Below, piece by piece: positions 33,838-43,329 of a stretch of DNA of 64,000 nucleotides. Position numbers and translations under genes: made by a program. Within the stretch, counting starts at the first letter, position 1. Every line of letters starts with the position of its first letter. This DNA comes from Rhodanobacter sp. A1T4 (GTDB lineage Bacteria > Pseudomonadota > Gammaproteobacteria > Xanthomonadales > Rhodanobacteraceae): NCBI RefSeq assembly GCF_014207185.1, contig NZ_JACHCP010000004.1:248001-312000 (forward strand). Reading direction: 5' to 3'. Under the pieces are notes generated by a model that was not told the origin of the DNA, ran no database searches, and worked only from the letters and a program-made list of their open reading frames with translations.

Positions 33838-34295
33838 ATCGCACTCGCAAAATTTGTGGAAGGGAATGAGTCGGGATTAATAAAGAGTGTGGTGTCGCGG
33901 CATTTCAATACGATGGCGCGCAATAAAGCGTGCCATCCGAAATCGGTGGCGGCGGATAAGCGTAAGTGAGTTGCCCCGCGTTCTCGTACAGCGAAGCTCG
34001 CCGGAGAGCGACAGAAAAAAGCTACAAGGTGTGTAGGCTTTTGCCTCAATCCCCGATAACTTTGCAGTGAGAGCCCCCGCTCCCACGATGTAGAAATTTC
34101 CGATTCCATTCTGACCCCTGGCTCGGCACGCTATTTGATAGCTACCGCTAACTTCACAAAAACTATTGTGTTTTCGAAATCAGAGCACCATAAGGCACTG
34201 CGTTTCGGCGTCTACAGAGAAGATACCCTGAACAACGTATAACTTGATTCTGCCCCAACGAATTTTATAAAGCTAGTGTTACAAATTTGTTATAT
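33838..34295. other. Intergenic region upstream of virB7
   Basis: 458 bases without a gene between yraN (minus) and virB7 (minus). More AT-rich than its surroundings, especially 34140-34295, and expected to carry the T4SS operon promoter. I see TTATAC at about 34240 on the minus strand but no matching -35, so no promoter is called. The open frames here are short and lack ribosome sites. Confidence 0.5.
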
Positions 34296-34652
34296 TCAAT
34301 TAGCGTCGAATGCGTCACAAAGCCATGTGCCACGCGCATTTTCGGGCAGTCCGTCGTAAGTGAATATGTCAAATCGGCAAATTGAATTCGCGCGTTTGGG
34401 ATTTTCTGCCAACCAGAATTCCGCTGCCTTGATCAATTTGGTGCGCTTACTCGCTGTCACCGATGCCGCGGCATCGCCATGCGCGGAGTGCTTTCGGTAG
34501 CGGACTTCGACGAAAACGATTGTGTTGCCGTCGAGCATTACGAGATCCAGCTCGCCGAATCGCGTGTTGTAATTGCGAGCCAGCAATTTCAAACCTGCGC
34601 GCTCGAGTTCGGCGCAGGCGCGTTGCTCGAAGGCATTCCCGATGGCGCGCAT
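34296..34652 (-). CDS. yraN: YraN family (UPF0102) nuclease-fold protein
   Basis: 118 residues with the family pattern: GNAFEQRACAELERAGLKLLARNYNTRFGELDLVM, then FVEVRYRK (ExR/K of the restriction-endonuclease-like fold) and the C-terminal CRFDIFTY. The start ATG shares one base with the lpoA stop (TGATG), the conserved lpoA-yraN coupling. Function not established in the family; Holliday-junction-resolvase-like fold. Confidence 0.92.
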   Translation of the reverse strand: MRAIGNAFEQRACAELERAGLKLLARNYNTRFGELDLVMLDGNTIVFVEVRYRKHSAHGDAAASVTASKRTKLIKAAEFWLAENPKRANSICRFDIFTYDGLPENARGTWLCDAFDAN

Positions 34653-36532
34653 CAGTGGCCGGTTGGCTGATCGGTACTTGTAGGCGCGTTGCTGCTGGCA
34701 GAGCTGGCTGGCGCAATGGTGTCGGGTGGCGTGGATGTTGGATCGCCCGTAGGTGGCGCGCTGGCGGGAACGTCATCCATCTCCAGGCTGCCGCTGATCG
34801 GTCGTGCCAAACCGTCCTGAAATTTGGCCCAGATCAACACGCGGCGAACGCGGCCGAACTGATCCGCGGTCAGTTGCCCGCTGGCGCCGGGCAGGTAGCT
34901 GCCGGGGTGGCTACGCAGCCAGTCAAGATAGGGCACCAGATTCCACGCGTCCATGCCGAAAGCGAACAGTCGCGCGGCACTCCCTTGTGCGGCCGGCAGC
35001 TGGGTGGCGATATCGTCATGATTGGGCAGGCCCGGCTGGGCGTTAAACAGCCACGGCGCATCCGAAAATTCGACGCCTTCCAGGTCACGATTGGTCGTGG
35101 CGTTATCCGTGCCCTCGTAAATATGCGAGGTGGCAAATACCGGCAGGTGCACGTTGGCAACAGCCAGCTGTGGAATCAGCAAGCGCGCCTGGTTCGGCCG
35201 CATGCTGATAAAGATCCCTGCATCACTGGCCGCGTTATCGAAACTGAGACCGGCAAGCGCGCTGGTAAATGTCGTCAAGGTAGTCATATGGACCAACTCG
35301 CCGCCACGCGCGGCAAATTCAGCTTTGAACGCATTGGCAGCGCGCTGCGCGAAGTCGTCGCCCGAGACCAGCACATAAGCATGCCGCACGCCGCGTTCGA
35401 CCATATGGTCAGCAGCCTGCGCGCCTTCCGTTTCCGGTAGCAGGCCGAACTCGCTGGTGTCATTGCCGGGCAGTTGCTTGTCGTCTGGATGATTCAACGC
35501 CAGCAGCGGCACGGGAAGATTTTTCTGACTGAACACAGCGGCCACTTCACCGCGGGTCAATGGGCCGACGACCAGTTGCGCACCATCAGTAACTGCTTGC
35601 TGGTAGCCCTTGACTGCACCATCGGCGGTGCCGTGGCTGTTGTAGACGCGCACGCTGGGACGCGGCGCGTGATTGTGTCCGGCATCGATATAGGCGGTGA
35701 AAAAACCCTCGCGCACCGACTCGCTGGCCGCTGCGAAATTGCCATCGCCGGGTAGCAATAGCGCGATTTGCTGCGGCACCTTGTAACCCTCGCGCACGTT
35801 GGCGTCCGCGCCCGGCAGCAAGGTACCGACCGGTTGCTGCAGCGACGGTTGCGGCCCGGCCACGGTCACGCCAAGTTGAGTCAGTGCTTCGTTGACCCAT
35901 GTGAGCATGCGGTCGCTGGGTTTCATCGCTGCCGCGCGCTGTTTGAGTGGGTCGACGCCCACTTTGCCGAGCAGGCTGAGTATCTGCTGGCGGTTTTGCG
36001 AATGATCGATGCCGCTCAGCTGATCGTCCATCTGCACACGAGTGCGCGCGGCTCCCCAGTAGTCGCGGCTCTCCTCCAAAGCGCGCGCGCGCAGTTCCAG
36101 CAGGCGCAGCTGGAATTCCGGTGGAATCGTGGCATTGGTTTGCGCGGTGAGTTGCAACGCTGTTGCAGCGTCGTGCTGGCTCAGCGCGAGCTCGGCGCGC
36201 AGCAGATCGAGGCGCAGTGGTTCGTTGTCAGTCAGCCGGTCGCGCTTGATCAGTGCGAGTGTCGGCGCGGCGCGTTGTATTTGTCCTTCCTGCCGCCACG
36301 CTTCGGCGGCCAGCAGGCGATAGTGATCGGCGTTGCCGGACGATTGCCCGGCCAGCGCGAGATATGCCTGTGCTGCCTGGTCGAACTGGCCCTGTCTGGC
36401 GAGCGCGTCGGCGCTTTGCTCGGCAGCAACATCAGCCGGCGAGCGTTGAACGTTGGTCGGCACGCAACTGCTCAGCGTCAATGAAAAAAGCAGTCCGATC
36501 GCTGCGGCTCGCGAATGGCGCATGAGGCGCAT
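34652..36532 (-). CDS. lpoA: Penicillin-binding protein activator LpoA
   Basis: 626-residue outer-membrane lipoprotein that activates PBP1A in characterised gammaproteobacteria. The start at 36532 has an AAGGGA site and gives a short signal peptide ending in LSSC (Cys ~23). N-terminal TPR-like part (QFDQAAQAYLALAGQ...), then a periplasmic-binding-protein-like domain (IALLLPGDGNFAAASESVREGF, VVGPLTRGEVAAVF, LLALNH). The C-terminus is Pro/Thr/Ser-rich. Divergent from rsmI and coupled to yraN. Confidence 0.9.
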   Translation of the reverse strand: MRLMRHSRAAAIGLLFSLTLSSCVPTNVQRSPADVAAEQSADALARQGQFDQAAQAYLALAGQSSGNADHYRLLAAEAWRQEGQIQRAAPTLALIKRDRLTDNEPLRLDLLRAELALSQHDAATALQLTAQTNATIPPEFQLRLLELRARALEESRDYWGAARTRVQMDDQLSGIDHSQNRQQILSLLGKVGVDPLKQRAAAMKPSDRMLTWVNEALTQLGVTVAGPQPSLQQPVGTLLPGADANVREGYKVPQQIALLLPGDGNFAAASESVREGFFTAYIDAGHNHAPRPSVRVYNSHGTADGAVKGYQQAVTDGAQLVVGPLTRGEVAAVFSQKNLPVPLLALNHPDDKQLPGNDTSEFGLLPETEGAQAADHMVERGVRHAYVLVSGDDFAQRAANAFKAEFAARGGELVHMTTLTTFTSALAGLSFDNAASDAGIFISMRPNQARLLIPQLAVANVHLPVFATSHIYEGTDNATTNRDLEGVEFSDAPWLFNAQPGLPNHDDIATQLPAAQGSAARLFAFGMDAWNLVPYLDWLRSHPGSYLPGASGQLTADQFGRVRRVLIWAKFQDGLARPISGSLEMDDVPASAPPTGDPTSTPPDTIAPASSASSNAPTSTDQPTGH

Positions 36533-36612
36533 GAGAAATCCCTTGATCGTCATGGTCAGCAATGCGCGATCATAGCCGATCGACTTGCCGACTCGCGGCA
36601 CAGGAATTCACG

Positions 36613-37452
36613 ATGTCATCAGTTCAGTCAGGCAGCCTGTGGGTGGTCGCCACCCCGATCGGTCATCGCGAGGATTTTTCCGCACGTGCCATCAATACAT
36701 TGCGGGCAGTTGCGGTGATCGCCGCCGAAGACACGCGGCACAGTCGCCCGCTGCTGGTCCATCACGGCATTGATACGCCGTTGATTGCGCTGCATGAGCA
36801 CAATGAGCGCGATGCGGTGGATGCCATCGTGCGGCGGTTGCTGGCGGGTGAATCGGTGGCGTTGATCTCCGATGCCGGCACGCCCTTGATCAGCGATCCG
36901 GGATTTCGTTTGGTGCGCGCGGCGCGCGCTGCCGGCATTCGCTGCATTCCGGTGCCCGGTGCCTGCGCGGCGATCGCGGCCTTGTCGGTGGCCGGTTTGC
37001 CCAGCGACCGGTTCGTGTTCGAAGGTTTTCTGCCGCCGAAGGCCGCGGCGCGACGCAGTCGACTGCAGGAATTGGCTGGAGATGCGCGTACGGTCATTTT
37101 CTACGAGTCATCGCATCGCGTGGCCGAGAGCCTTGCCGATATGCGCGATATTTTCGGTAGCGACCGCGAAGCGGTGCTGGCGCGCGAACTGACCAAGATG
37201 TTCGAGACGGTGCTGGGTGAGCCATTGAAAGATCTGGCGGCGCGGGTGGCGAACGACCCCGATCAGCAGCGCGGCGAGCACGTGATTCTCATTGCCGGCC
37301 GTGGTGAGGAAGCCGATGCGAAACTTGCCGAAGGGCGGCGCGTCTTCGCGATTTTGCGAGATGAATTGCCGCCCGCGAAGGCGGCCAAGTTGGCGGCGGT
37401 TATCAGTGGTGCGCCGCGAAAGCTGCTTTATCAGCCGGGGAATGAGGAGTAA
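36613..37452 (+). CDS. rsmI: 16S rRNA 2'-O-ribose C1402 methyltransferase
   Basis: 279 residues of the tetrapyrrole-methylase fold: LWVVATPIGH, AAEDTRHS, ALISDAGTPLISDPG (the SAM-binding glycine loop), PGACAAIAALSVAGLP, FYESSHR and LTKMFE. The ATG at 36613 has an AGGAA site. Divergent from lpoA (80-base gap), a conserved arrangement. Ends shortly before the inverted repeat and rnpB. Confidence 0.96.
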   Translation: MSSVQSGSLWVVATPIGHREDFSARAINTLRAVAVIAAEDTRHSRPLLVHHGIDTPLIALHEHNERDAVDAIVRRLLAGESVALISDAGTPLISDPGFRLVRAARAAGIRCIPVPGACAAIAALSVAGLPSDRFVFEGFLPPKAAARRSRLQELAGDARTVIFYESSHRVAESLADMRDIFGSDREAVLARELTKMFETVLGEPLKDLAARVANDPDQQRGEHVILIAGRGEEADAKLAEGRRVFAILRDELPPAKAAKLAAVISGAPRKLLYQPGNEE

Positions 37453-37476
37453 CGAATGCGCGGAACCACGAACTGG

Positions 37477-37570
37477 CGCGTAGGTTGGCGGTGAGCGCAG
37501 CGAACCCCAACATTTTCGATGAAGGTGGAGTTTCGTTGGGGTTCGCTGGCGCTCGCCGCCAACCTACGCG
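37477..37570. repeat. Long inverted repeat (REP/MITE-like)
   Basis: Left arm 37477-37511 and right arm 37535-37570 are near-perfect reverse complements (CGCGTAGGTTGGCG...GAACCCCAAC), differing at one base plus one single-base gap, around a 23-base loop. It lies between rsmI and rnpB with no gene inside. Such long palindromes are typical of dispersed REP-like elements in this order; copy number elsewhere is not known from this window. It could also end rsmI transcription, although no U-run follows. Confidence 0.85.
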
Positions 37571-37608
37571 GCTCTGTCAGCGTGTCGCTTCCCCTATACT
37601 TCCACACG

Positions 37609-37974
<366 letters not shown>

Positions 37975-37989
37975 CTTCAAAGCGTGTTT

Positions 37990-38023
37990 CACCACCGGTA
38001 CGGCATTAGCCGCACCGGTGGTG
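37990..38023 (+). terminator. Hairpin after rnpB
   Basis: A very stable stem (CACCACCGGT and CGGC pairing with GCCG and ACCGGTGGTG, loop ATTA) lies 16 bases after rnpB. No U-run follows, so it may be a processing or rho-assisted end rather than a standard intrinsic terminator. Confidence 0.55.
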
Positions 38024-38226
38024 ATGCGTGGGATCGGCTGGGCATGAACGCCGATTCATCGGGTTGAACCCGAATGCCATCGAATGGGCTGCTATCGCGT
38101 TGCCGCAAGCTATGCCTGTTTCACAAAAAAACTTGCGTATTCAAGCACCTTGCATAGGTTTGTGAGAAAGCGCTGGAAATACGAACACAATCTCGCCTTT
38201 CTCCTTGATTCACAAGCGAAATTTCC

Positions 38227-38255
38227 TTGACAGTCTCATGTGGCGAGACTATCGT
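38227..38255 (+). promoter_or_regulatory. Sigma70 promoter of the mra/dcw operon
   Basis: A perfect -35 box TTGACA (38227-38232), a 17-base spacer and TATCGT (38250-38255) as -10. It lies 45 bases ahead of the mraZ start and overlaps the operator repeats just downstream. Confidence 0.75.
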
Positions 38256-38289
38256 GGGTTCACGTGTGAAATCGTGGGTTTTAGTGGAG
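38255..38289 (+). promoter_or_regulatory. Putative MraZ operator (TGGGN repeats)
   Basis: Four pentamers at exact 10-base intervals: TGGGT (38255), TGTGA (38265), TGGGT (38275), TGGAG (38285), each separated by five bases. MraZ is known to bind TGGG-type direct repeats with five-base spacers ahead of its own operon. Here the array starts at the last base of the -10 box, so bound MraZ would cover the transcription start. The second and fourth repeats are degenerate. Confidence 0.75.
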
Positions 38290-38299
38290 TCTGCGCATC

Positions 38300-38746
38300 G
38301 TGTTCCAAGGCGAAACCGCCATCACTGTCGACGACAAGGGCCGCCTGGCCATCCCGACATCCTATCGGGAGCAGGTTGCGGGCGAGTGCGCGAATCGGCT
38401 GGTGATCACCTACAACCCCTTCGAGTCGGGCTGCCTGTGGTTGTTTCCGTACGCGGAGTGGGAGCAGGTGCGCGATCAGGTGAATGCGTTGCCCAAGGTC
38501 AAGGCGGCGCATCGCGATATGCAGATGAAGCTGGTGGGTGCGGCGACCGAAGTCGAGCCGGATGGTGCGGCGCGAATTCTGCTCCCGGCCAGTCAGCGTG
38601 CGGCGGCGGGCATCGAGAAAAAAGCTGTGCTGCTGGGCATGGGCAACAAATTCGAGCTTTGGAGCGAACAGGCGCATCTCGCCAAGATTCGCCAAACCAT
38701 TGGCGAGGACGAAATTACCGAACAGATGGCAGATCTGCGCCTTTAA
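38300..38746 (+). CDS. mraZ: Transcriptional regulator MraZ
   Basis: 148 residues, a typical MraZ with two SpoVT/AbrB-like repeats: FQGETAITVDDKGRLAIPTSYR and AATEVEPDGAARILLPASQR. GTG start at 38300 with a GGAG site. In E. coli it represses its own operon. First gene of the dcw cluster. Confidence 0.96.
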   Translation: MFQGETAITVDDKGRLAIPTSYREQVAGECANRLVITYNPFESGCLWLFPYAEWEQVRDQVNALPKVKAAHRDMQMKLVGAATEVEPDGAARILLPASQRAAAGIEKKAVLLGMGNKFELWSEQAHLAKIRQTIGEDEITEQMADLRL

Positions 38747-38787
38747 CCGGGTGCAGCAACAGACGCAGGATGGGAGCGGGAGTGCAC

Positions 38788-39744
38788 ATGGCCGAGCAGC
38801 AATTGCGGCACATCCCGGTGATGCTGGATGAAGCGGTGGAGGGACTGTCTGTGCAGTCTGGAGGGCGCTATCTCGATGGTACATTCGGACGCGGCGGCCA
38901 CGCTCGCGCCGTGCTGTCGCGCCTCGACGCCAGCGGTCGGTTGTTGCTGATGGACCGTGATCCGCAGGCGATTGCCGCCGCCCAGGCCGAGTTCGCTGTC
39001 GATCCGCGCGTATCGATTCGCCACGCCAATTTTTCCACCATGGCCGAATGGGACGAAACCGCCGCAGGCCTAGATGGCATTCTGCTGGATCTGGGGGTGT
39101 CGTCGCCGCAGTTGGACGAGGCCGAGCGCGGCTTCAGCTTCATGGCCGATGCGCCGCTGGATATGCGCATGGACACCACGCAAGGCGAAAGCGCGGCCGA
39201 CTTCCTAGCCAGCGCGACCGATCGTGAAATTGCCGACGTGCTGTGGACGTTTGGCGAAGAGCGCCACAGTCGCCGCATCGCGCGGGCGATCGTTGAAGAT
39301 CGTGATGCCAAGCCGTTCACCCGCACCGGTCAGCTGGCGTCACTGATCGAGCGCATCGTCGGCCGACGTGAGCCGGGCAAGCATCCGGCCACACGCAGCT
39401 TTCAGGCGCTGCGCATTCATGTCAACGGCGAGCTGGATTCGCTGCAGCAGGGCTTGAACGCGGCGTTGGAACGGCTGCGTCCGGGTGGTCGTCTGTCGGT
39501 GATCAGCTTCCATTCGCTGGAAGATCGTGCGGTGAAAATGTTCATCCGCGATCAGTCCGGTCGCGTGCAGAACAGTCGACGCGGGCCGCCGGTGGCTGTC
39601 ACTGCCGCGCGACTGGTTGCGATCGGCAAGGCGCAGTTTCCTTCCGACGCCGAAATTGCCGTGAATCCGCGTTCGCGTTCTGCGGTGCTGCGTGTGGCGG
39701 AAAAGCTTTCCGAGCAAAAGCTGTCAGTCGAGGGCCATGCATGA
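38788..39744 (+). CDS. rsmH: 16S rRNA m4C1402 methyltransferase
   Basis: 318 residues: HIPVMLDEAVEGL, the SAM site LDGTFGRGGHARAVL, DLGVSSPQLDEAERGFSF, and FQALRIHVNGELDSL. The ATG at 38788 has a GGAG site; in-frame GTG 38782 and ATG 38770 are alternatives adding 2 or 6 residues. It modifies the same 16S nucleotide (C1402) as RsmI, encoded about 1.4 kb away. Overlaps ftsL by four bases. Confidence 0.96.
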   Translation: MAEQQLRHIPVMLDEAVEGLSVQSGGRYLDGTFGRGGHARAVLSRLDASGRLLLMDRDPQAIAAAQAEFAVDPRVSIRHANFSTMAEWDETAAGLDGILLDLGVSSPQLDEAERGFSFMADAPLDMRMDTTQGESAADFLASATDREIADVLWTFGEERHSRRIARAIVEDRDAKPFTRTGQLASLIERIVGRREPGKHPATRSFQALRIHVNGELDSLQQGLNAALERLRPGGRLSVISFHSLEDRAVKMFIRDQSGRVQNSRRGPPVAVTAARLVAIGKAQFPSDAEIAVNPRSRSAVLRVAEKLSEQKLSVEGHA

Positions 39745-40010
39745 AGGCGATCGGCGCACTCATCATGCTGATCCTGCTCGCGGCCGTGCTGGCCAGCGCG
39801 CTCGGCGTGGTGTGGACACGCCACGAGAGCCGCGTGCTGTTCGTCATTCTCACGACCCTGCAGAACCAGCGCGACGAGCTGAATATCGAATACGGCAAGC
39901 TCGAGCTGGAGCAGGCCACGTACGCCGAGCCACGCCGCATCGACGACCAGGCGCGTCAAAAACTGGGCATGCTCAACCCGCGCCCGCAAGACATCCGGTT
40001 GCTGCACTGA
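39741..40010 (+). CDS. ftsL: Cell division protein FtsL
   Basis: 89 residues: a short cytoplasmic N-terminus, one membrane helix (IGALIMLILLAAVLASALGVV), then a periplasmic coiled coil (NQRDELNIEYGKLELEQATY) ending near QKLGMLNPRPQD. Bitopic divisome protein partnering FtsB and FtsQ. Overlaps rsmH by ATGA and shares a base with the ftsI start (TGATG). Confidence 0.95.
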   Translation: MKAIGALIMLILLAAVLASALGVVWTRHESRVLFVILTTLQNQRDELNIEYGKLELEQATYAEPRRIDDQARQKLGMLNPRPQDIRLLH

Positions 40011-41827
40011 TGGTTACGCGCAAGCCAACCCCATCATCGCGACAGGGCCGTCGGCATAGTGCCGGCCCTAGCGCCAGCAAACGCATGACCGTGGTGGTCA
40101 GCCTGCTCGGGCTTGCGTCGCTTGGGCTGATGGCCCGTGCTTTCGATCTGCAGGTGGTCGGCAAGCAGTTCTATCAGCGTCAGGGTGATGCACGATTTTT
40201 GCGCGAGATGCCGATTCCGGTTTCGCGTGGGACGATTTTCGATCGCAACGGCGAGCCGCTGGCGGTATCCACGCCGGTGATGTCGATCTGGGCCAACCCG
40301 TCTGAAGTACTCGAGAACGAAGACCGGATTCCTCAGCTGGCACAGGCACTGGGTACCGATGCCGAAGAATTGAAGGAGCGCCTTGAGCAACGCTCCGACC
40401 GCGAGTTTCTGTTTCTGCGTCGCCAGATGGCGCCGGAAGCCGCACAGGCCGTGCTTGATCTGGGCATTCCTGGCGTCAATGGCCAGCGCGAATTTCGCCG
40501 CTTCTATCCGTCCGGCGAGGTGACCTCGCACGTGCTTGGTTTTACCAATATCGATGATCACGGTCAGGAAGGTCTGGAACTGGCCTATGACGACTGGCTG
40601 TCCGGCAAGCCAGGCGAAAAGCGCGTGATCCGCGATCGCATGGGTCACATCGTGGAAGACGTCGAGCAGGTACGCGCGCCGCAGCCCGGTCGCAATCTCA
40701 CGCTGAGCATCGATCGCCGCGTGCAGTTTCTTGCCTACAGCGAGCTGAAGGCGGCGATCGAGAAGTCGAACGCCGACTCCGGCTCGATGGTGATTCTCGA
40801 CGTCAAGACCGGCGAAGTGTTGGCGATGGTCAACCTGCCGACTTACAACCCTAACGCATTGGTGAGTACGGCAGCATCGGATCGCCGCAACCGCTCGATG
40901 ACCGACGTATTCGAGCCGGGTTCGACGATCAAGCCGGTTCTGATGGCGGCAGCGCTATCCAGCGGCAAGTTCACGCCGACCAGCCCGTTGATCGACACCA
41001 CGGGTGGACACTGGTTCTTTCTCGGGCACGACATCCACGACACGCATAACTGGGGCGTACTCACGCCCACGGGCGTCATCACCAAGTCGAGCAATGTGGG
41101 TGCTGCACACATCGCGGCCGATCTCGACACCAGTCTGATGTACGACACCTACCGCGCGTTCGGTTTCGGTTCCAGCACCAACAGTGGTTTTCCCGGAGAA
41201 GCGTCCGGTCACCTGAAGCCTGGCGGCGGCTGGGGCCTGCGCGAAAAGGCCATTCTCGGCTACGGCTACGGCCTCAACGTCACTGTGCTGCAGCTCGCCA
41301 ACGCATACGCGACGATTGCCGATGGCGGCGTGATGCATCCACCCACTTTTATCAAGGGTGGCGAGAACGATGCCAAGACGATCATCGAACCGCAGATATC
41401 CAAAGAGCTCATCGGCATGCTGGAAACCACCACCCAGCCGGGTGGCACCGCAGCGCCCTACGCGTGGATTGCCAACTACACAGTGGCCGGCAAGACCGGG
41501 ACCGCGCACAAGGCCACCGTCGGCGGTTATTCCAAAGACAACTACGGCGCGGCGTTTGCGGGCTTCGTGCCAGCGACCAACCCACGTCTGGTCGCCGCCG
41601 TGGTGGTCGACAACCCGAAGAAGGGTAGCTACTACGGCGGTCTGGTTTCCGGCCCGGTGTTCGCCAAGGTGATGGACGGCGCGCTGCGTTTGCTCGATAT
41701 CCCGCCCGACAACATCGGTCGCTGGTATGTCGGCGGGCCTGTGCAGGATCAGAACGGATTGACCGGTAGCAAGCCACCAGAGGCGCCGAATATCGAAGAA
41801 GCGCCGGTTGACGAGGCGACGCCATGA
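40010..41827 (+). CDS. ftsI: Peptidoglycan D,D-transpeptidase FtsI (PBP3)
   Basis: 605-residue septal transpeptidase. One N-terminal membrane helix (VVVSLLGLASLGLMARAF), a pedestal domain with RGTIFDRNGEPLA, then the penicillin-binding domain with EPGSTIKPV (SxxK), KSSN and AGKTGTAHK. The start at 40010 is fixed by overlap with the ftsL stop. Confidence 0.96.
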   Translation: MVTRKPTPSSRQGRRHSAGPSASKRMTVVVSLLGLASLGLMARAFDLQVVGKQFYQRQGDARFLREMPIPVSRGTIFDRNGEPLAVSTPVMSIWANPSEVLENEDRIPQLAQALGTDAEELKERLEQRSDREFLFLRRQMAPEAAQAVLDLGIPGVNGQREFRRFYPSGEVTSHVLGFTNIDDHGQEGLELAYDDWLSGKPGEKRVIRDRMGHIVEDVEQVRAPQPGRNLTLSIDRRVQFLAYSELKAAIEKSNADSGSMVILDVKTGEVLAMVNLPTYNPNALVSTAASDRRNRSMTDVFEPGSTIKPVLMAAALSSGKFTPTSPLIDTTGGHWFFLGHDIHDTHNWGVLTPTGVITKSSNVGAAHIAADLDTSLMYDTYRAFGFGSSTNSGFPGEASGHLKPGGGWGLREKAILGYGYGLNVTVLQLANAYATIADGGVMHPPTFIKGGENDAKTIIEPQISKELIGMLETTTQPGGTAAPYAWIANYTVAGKTGTAHKATVGGYSKDNYGAAFAGFVPATNPRLVAAVVVDNPKKGSYYGGLVSGPVFAKVMDGALRLLDIPPDNIGRWYVGGPVQDQNGLTGSKPPEAPNIEEAPVDEATP

Positions 41828-43329
41828 GCACCGGCCAACTCGACCAGTTGCTGATGGGTATTGCCGATGCGCAAGTGGCGCAGGCAAGGGGCGCAGCACG
41901 CATAGTTGTCTCCGGACTATCGCTCGACTCGCGCCGCGTGCGCCGCGGTGATGCTTTCTTTGCGCTGCGTGGAACCCAGGGTCACGGTATCGAATTCGCG
42001 GCTGGCGCCATACAGCGTGGCGCGCAGGTCGTGCTGGCCGAAGCGCCCGCTGTCGAGGTCGCGCCGTTCGATGTGCCGTTGCTGTGGATCGATGGACTGC
42101 GCGATCAGGTCGGCGAAATCGCTGCGCGCTTTTACGATCGTCCCACCGAGTCGATGCGTGTGGTCGGCATCACCGGTACGAATGGAAAGACCTCCTGCGT
42201 GCAGCTGTTGACACAGGCGCTGACGTTTCTCGGTCATCGCGCGGCAAGCATCGGCACGCTGGGTGTCGGCCTGCATGGCAAGCTGCTCGAAGGCGAGCGC
42301 ACCACGCCAGACGCGATCACGGTGCAGCAGCAGTTGGCCGATTTTCGCGATGCCGGCGCCAGCCATGTAGCGATGGAAGTTTCCTCGCACGCGCTGGAAC
42401 AAGGTCGCGTATCCGCTGTCGATTTCGAGGTGGCCGCTTTCACCAATCTCACCCGCGATCATCTGGATTATCACGGCAGCATGGAGGCTTATGGCGCAGC
42501 CAAAGCCAAGCTGTTTTCGTGGCTAGGTCTGCAGGTCGCCGTCATCAATACCGACGACGCGTACGGCGCAGATTTGCTGGCCACCTTGTCCGCAGGCGTG
42601 CAGGCGCTGCGAGTCAGCAGCACCGGTGTGGGTGATGCGGACATCATCGCCAGCGATGTGGTTACCTCGCCAGAAGGTCTGCTGTTCCGGCTGCGTACAC
42701 CGTGGGGTACGCGCATGGTGAATAGCCGTCTCCTAGGTCGTTTCAATGTGGCCAACCTGCTCACCGTGGCGGCCTGTCTGGGCGCGTTGGGTGAACCGTT
42801 CGAACGCATCGTCGGTGCGCTCGAAAGCCTGCAGCCTGTGAATGGACGCATGAGCCGGCTGGGTGGACTGCATGGCATGCCGCTGGTAGTTGTCGATTAT
42901 GCACATACGCCCGACGCGCTGGAGCAGGCGCTCACCGCATTGCGCGCGCACTGCACCGGCCGACTGATCTGTGTGTTCGGATGCGGTGGTGAACGCGATG
43001 CCGGCAAGCGTCCGCTGATGGGCGGGATTGCTGCGCGGCTGGCCGATGTGGCCATTGTCACCGACGACAACCCGCGTGGCGAAGATGGCGACGTCATCGT
43101 GGCGCAGATCGTTGCCGGCATGGTCGCGTCACCATCGATGGCGGTGGAGCGTGATCGCGCAAAAGCGATCGGCGAAGCGCTGCAGCTCGCGCATTCCGGC
43201 GACGTGGTGCTGATTGCCGGCAAGGGGCACGAAACGTATCAGGAAGGCGCGACGGGCAAGCGCCCGCTCGACGATCTGGCCGTGGCGCACGCCGCGCTCG
43301 ATCGGATGAGCTGGGAGCCGCGCGCATGA
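41824..43329 (+). CDS. murE: UDP-MurNAc-tripeptide synthetase (meso-DAP adding)
   Basis: 501-residue Mur ligase adding the third amino acid to UDP-MurNAc-L-Ala-D-Glu. P-loop GITGTNGKTSCVQLL, EVSSHALEQGRV, and DDNPRGED at about residue 412-419; DNPR is the meso-diaminopimelate specificity motif. Four-base overlaps on both sides. Confidence 0.96.
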   Translation: MSTGQLDQLLMGIADAQVAQARGAARIVVSGLSLDSRRVRRGDAFFALRGTQGHGIEFAAGAIQRGAQVVLAEAPAVEVAPFDVPLLWIDGLRDQVGEIAARFYDRPTESMRVVGITGTNGKTSCVQLLTQALTFLGHRAASIGTLGVGLHGKLLEGERTTPDAITVQQQLADFRDAGASHVAMEVSSHALEQGRVSAVDFEVAAFTNLTRDHLDYHGSMEAYGAAKAKLFSWLGLQVAVINTDDAYGADLLATLSAGVQALRVSSTGVGDADIIASDVVTSPEGLLFRLRTPWGTRMVNSRLLGRFNVANLLTVAACLGALGEPFERIVGALESLQPVNGRMSRLGGLHGMPLVVVDYAHTPDALEQALTALRAHCTGRLICVFGCGGERDAGKRPLMGGIAARLADVAIVTDDNPRGEDGDVIVAQIVAGMVASPSMAVERDRAKAIGEALQLAHSGDVVLIAGKGHETYQEGATGKRPLDDLAVAHAALDRMSWEPRA

